NCBI GenBank assembly: GCA_937975585.1
Contig: CALJUC010000082.1
Span: forward strand, 1-14,112
Direction of reading: 5' to 3'
DNA length: 14,112 bases
Source: an uncultured Moraxella sp.
Lineage (GTDB): Bacteria > Pseudomonadota > Gammaproteobacteria > Pseudomonadales > Moraxellaceae
Made by a program: the position numbers and the translations under genes. The notes under the pieces are model-generated. The model saw only the letters and a program-made list of their open reading frames with translations, had not been told where the DNA came from and ran no database searches. This document shows positions 13,814-14,112 of this stretch, one piece after another. Each line of letters opens with the position of its first letter. The stretch's first letter is position 1.

Positions 13814-13851
13814 TAAAAAATCAAGCATAGCCTTATGATGCTATGCTTGAT
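13814..13851 (-). terminator. Intrinsic terminator of pilU, possibly shared with the acetyltransferase gene
   Basis: ATCAAGCATAGC (13820-13831) and GCTATGCTTGAT (13840-13851) form a perfect 12-bp stem with an 8-base loop. On the minus strand the stem is followed by six Ts, as expected for pilU termination. On the plus strand the following bases are AT-rich but lack a clean T-run, so termination of the acetyltransferase transcript there would be weaker. Confidence 0.82.
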
Positions 13852-13900
13852 GGTATATTTTAAAAGTGACGAACGTAAACTAGCCTATAACGATAGGTAA

Positions 13901-14112
13901 CTAGCGAAATTGCGTCGATGAGGTAGGGGCGGTCTCTTCTTGTAATAAAGAAAAATCGGCTTCATCGGCTCGATGATTGCTATGGCGGCTTTCCAGCTTG
14001 ATAAGTAAGCGCAAGTCATTGGGCGAGTCCGCATGCTGAATAGCGTCTTTATAGGTGATTTCGCCATTTTCATACAAATCAAACAACGCTTGGTCAAAGG
14101 TTTGCATGCCAA
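13901..14112 (-). CDS. pilU: Type IV pilus retraction ATPase PilU, C-terminal part
   Basis: Only the last 69 complete codons lie in the window; the gene continues past base 14112, and the ATG at 14107 is internal. The piece begins GMQTFDQALFDLYENGEITYKDAIQHADSPNDLRLLIKL, which is the C-terminal helical part of the PilT/PilU family and matches PilU rather than PilT by the TFDQAL...EIT...A..ADS.NDLRL pattern. A divergent polar tail of about 30 residues follows. PilU is a hexameric cytoplasmic ATPase that assists PilT in type IV pilus retraction and twitching. The catalytic Walker motifs are outside the window. A hairpin terminator follows. Confidence 0.9.
   Translation of the reverse strand, partial: GMQTFDQALFDLYENGEITYKDAIQHADSPNDLRLLIKLESRHSNHRADEADFSLLQEETAPTSSTQFR

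Noticed and set aside
13885..14112. Alternative 75-codon frame at the window end
   Set aside because: The overlapping frame encodes an unmistakable PilU C-terminus, so this one is a shadow.

Overview
The window looks like one end of a short-read contig from a member of the Moraxellaceae, most like the Moraxella osloensis/Faucicola or Psychrobacter side of the family. This is inferred from protein character (HflX, RibF, IleS, LspA, FkpB and PilU all read as gammaproteobacterial), moderate AT richness and local gene order. No search could be run. The first 25 bases are Illumina adapter, not genome. The window appears to be chromosomal; no insertion sequence, phage gene, tRNA, rRNA or CRISPR array was seen.

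Layout. Bases 26-318 are a gene-free stretch with an AT-rich part, a tight cluster of DnaA-box-like sites (133-167) and two perfect inverted repeats. hflX (minus strand) follows, then a 429-base divergent intergenic region and a PlsC-type acyltransferase (plus strand) with its own terminator. Next comes the most unusual part, 3230-6896: five plus-strand genes encoding a Roadblock/LC7 protein, a stand-alone Aer-type PAS protein, a PhnD-like binding protein with no signal peptide (its start overlaps the PAS stop by four bases), a 220-aa protein of unknown family, and a 233-aa protein whose second half looks like a divergent Roadblock fold. A strong promoter precedes the PAS-PhnD pair and a very long hairpin terminator follows it, so the region is at least three transcription units.

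From 7048 to 11018 on the minus strand lies the conserved block ileS-lspA-fkpB: isoleucyl-tRNA synthetase, lipoprotein signal peptidase and a SlyD-like FKBP isomerase, with a good promoter before ileS. In many gammaproteobacteria ribF precedes and ispH follows this block. Here ribF lies further along (12066-13073, minus), coupled to a small membrane protein gene and separated from ileS by an opposite-strand ybaN-like gene. ispH does not follow fkpB. A GNAT acetyltransferase (plus) and the last 69 codons of pilU (minus) close the window, sharing a hairpin terminator.

The housekeeping genes are ordinary. The cluster worth pursuing is the Roadblock/PAS/PhnD-like/unknown/Roadblock-like set. It has the parts of a cytoplasmic sensory and polarity-type module (redox or oxygen sensing, small-ligand sensing, a GTPase-regulator scaffold), but no MglA-type GTPase, receptor, kinase or output domain is present in the window, so any function is inference.
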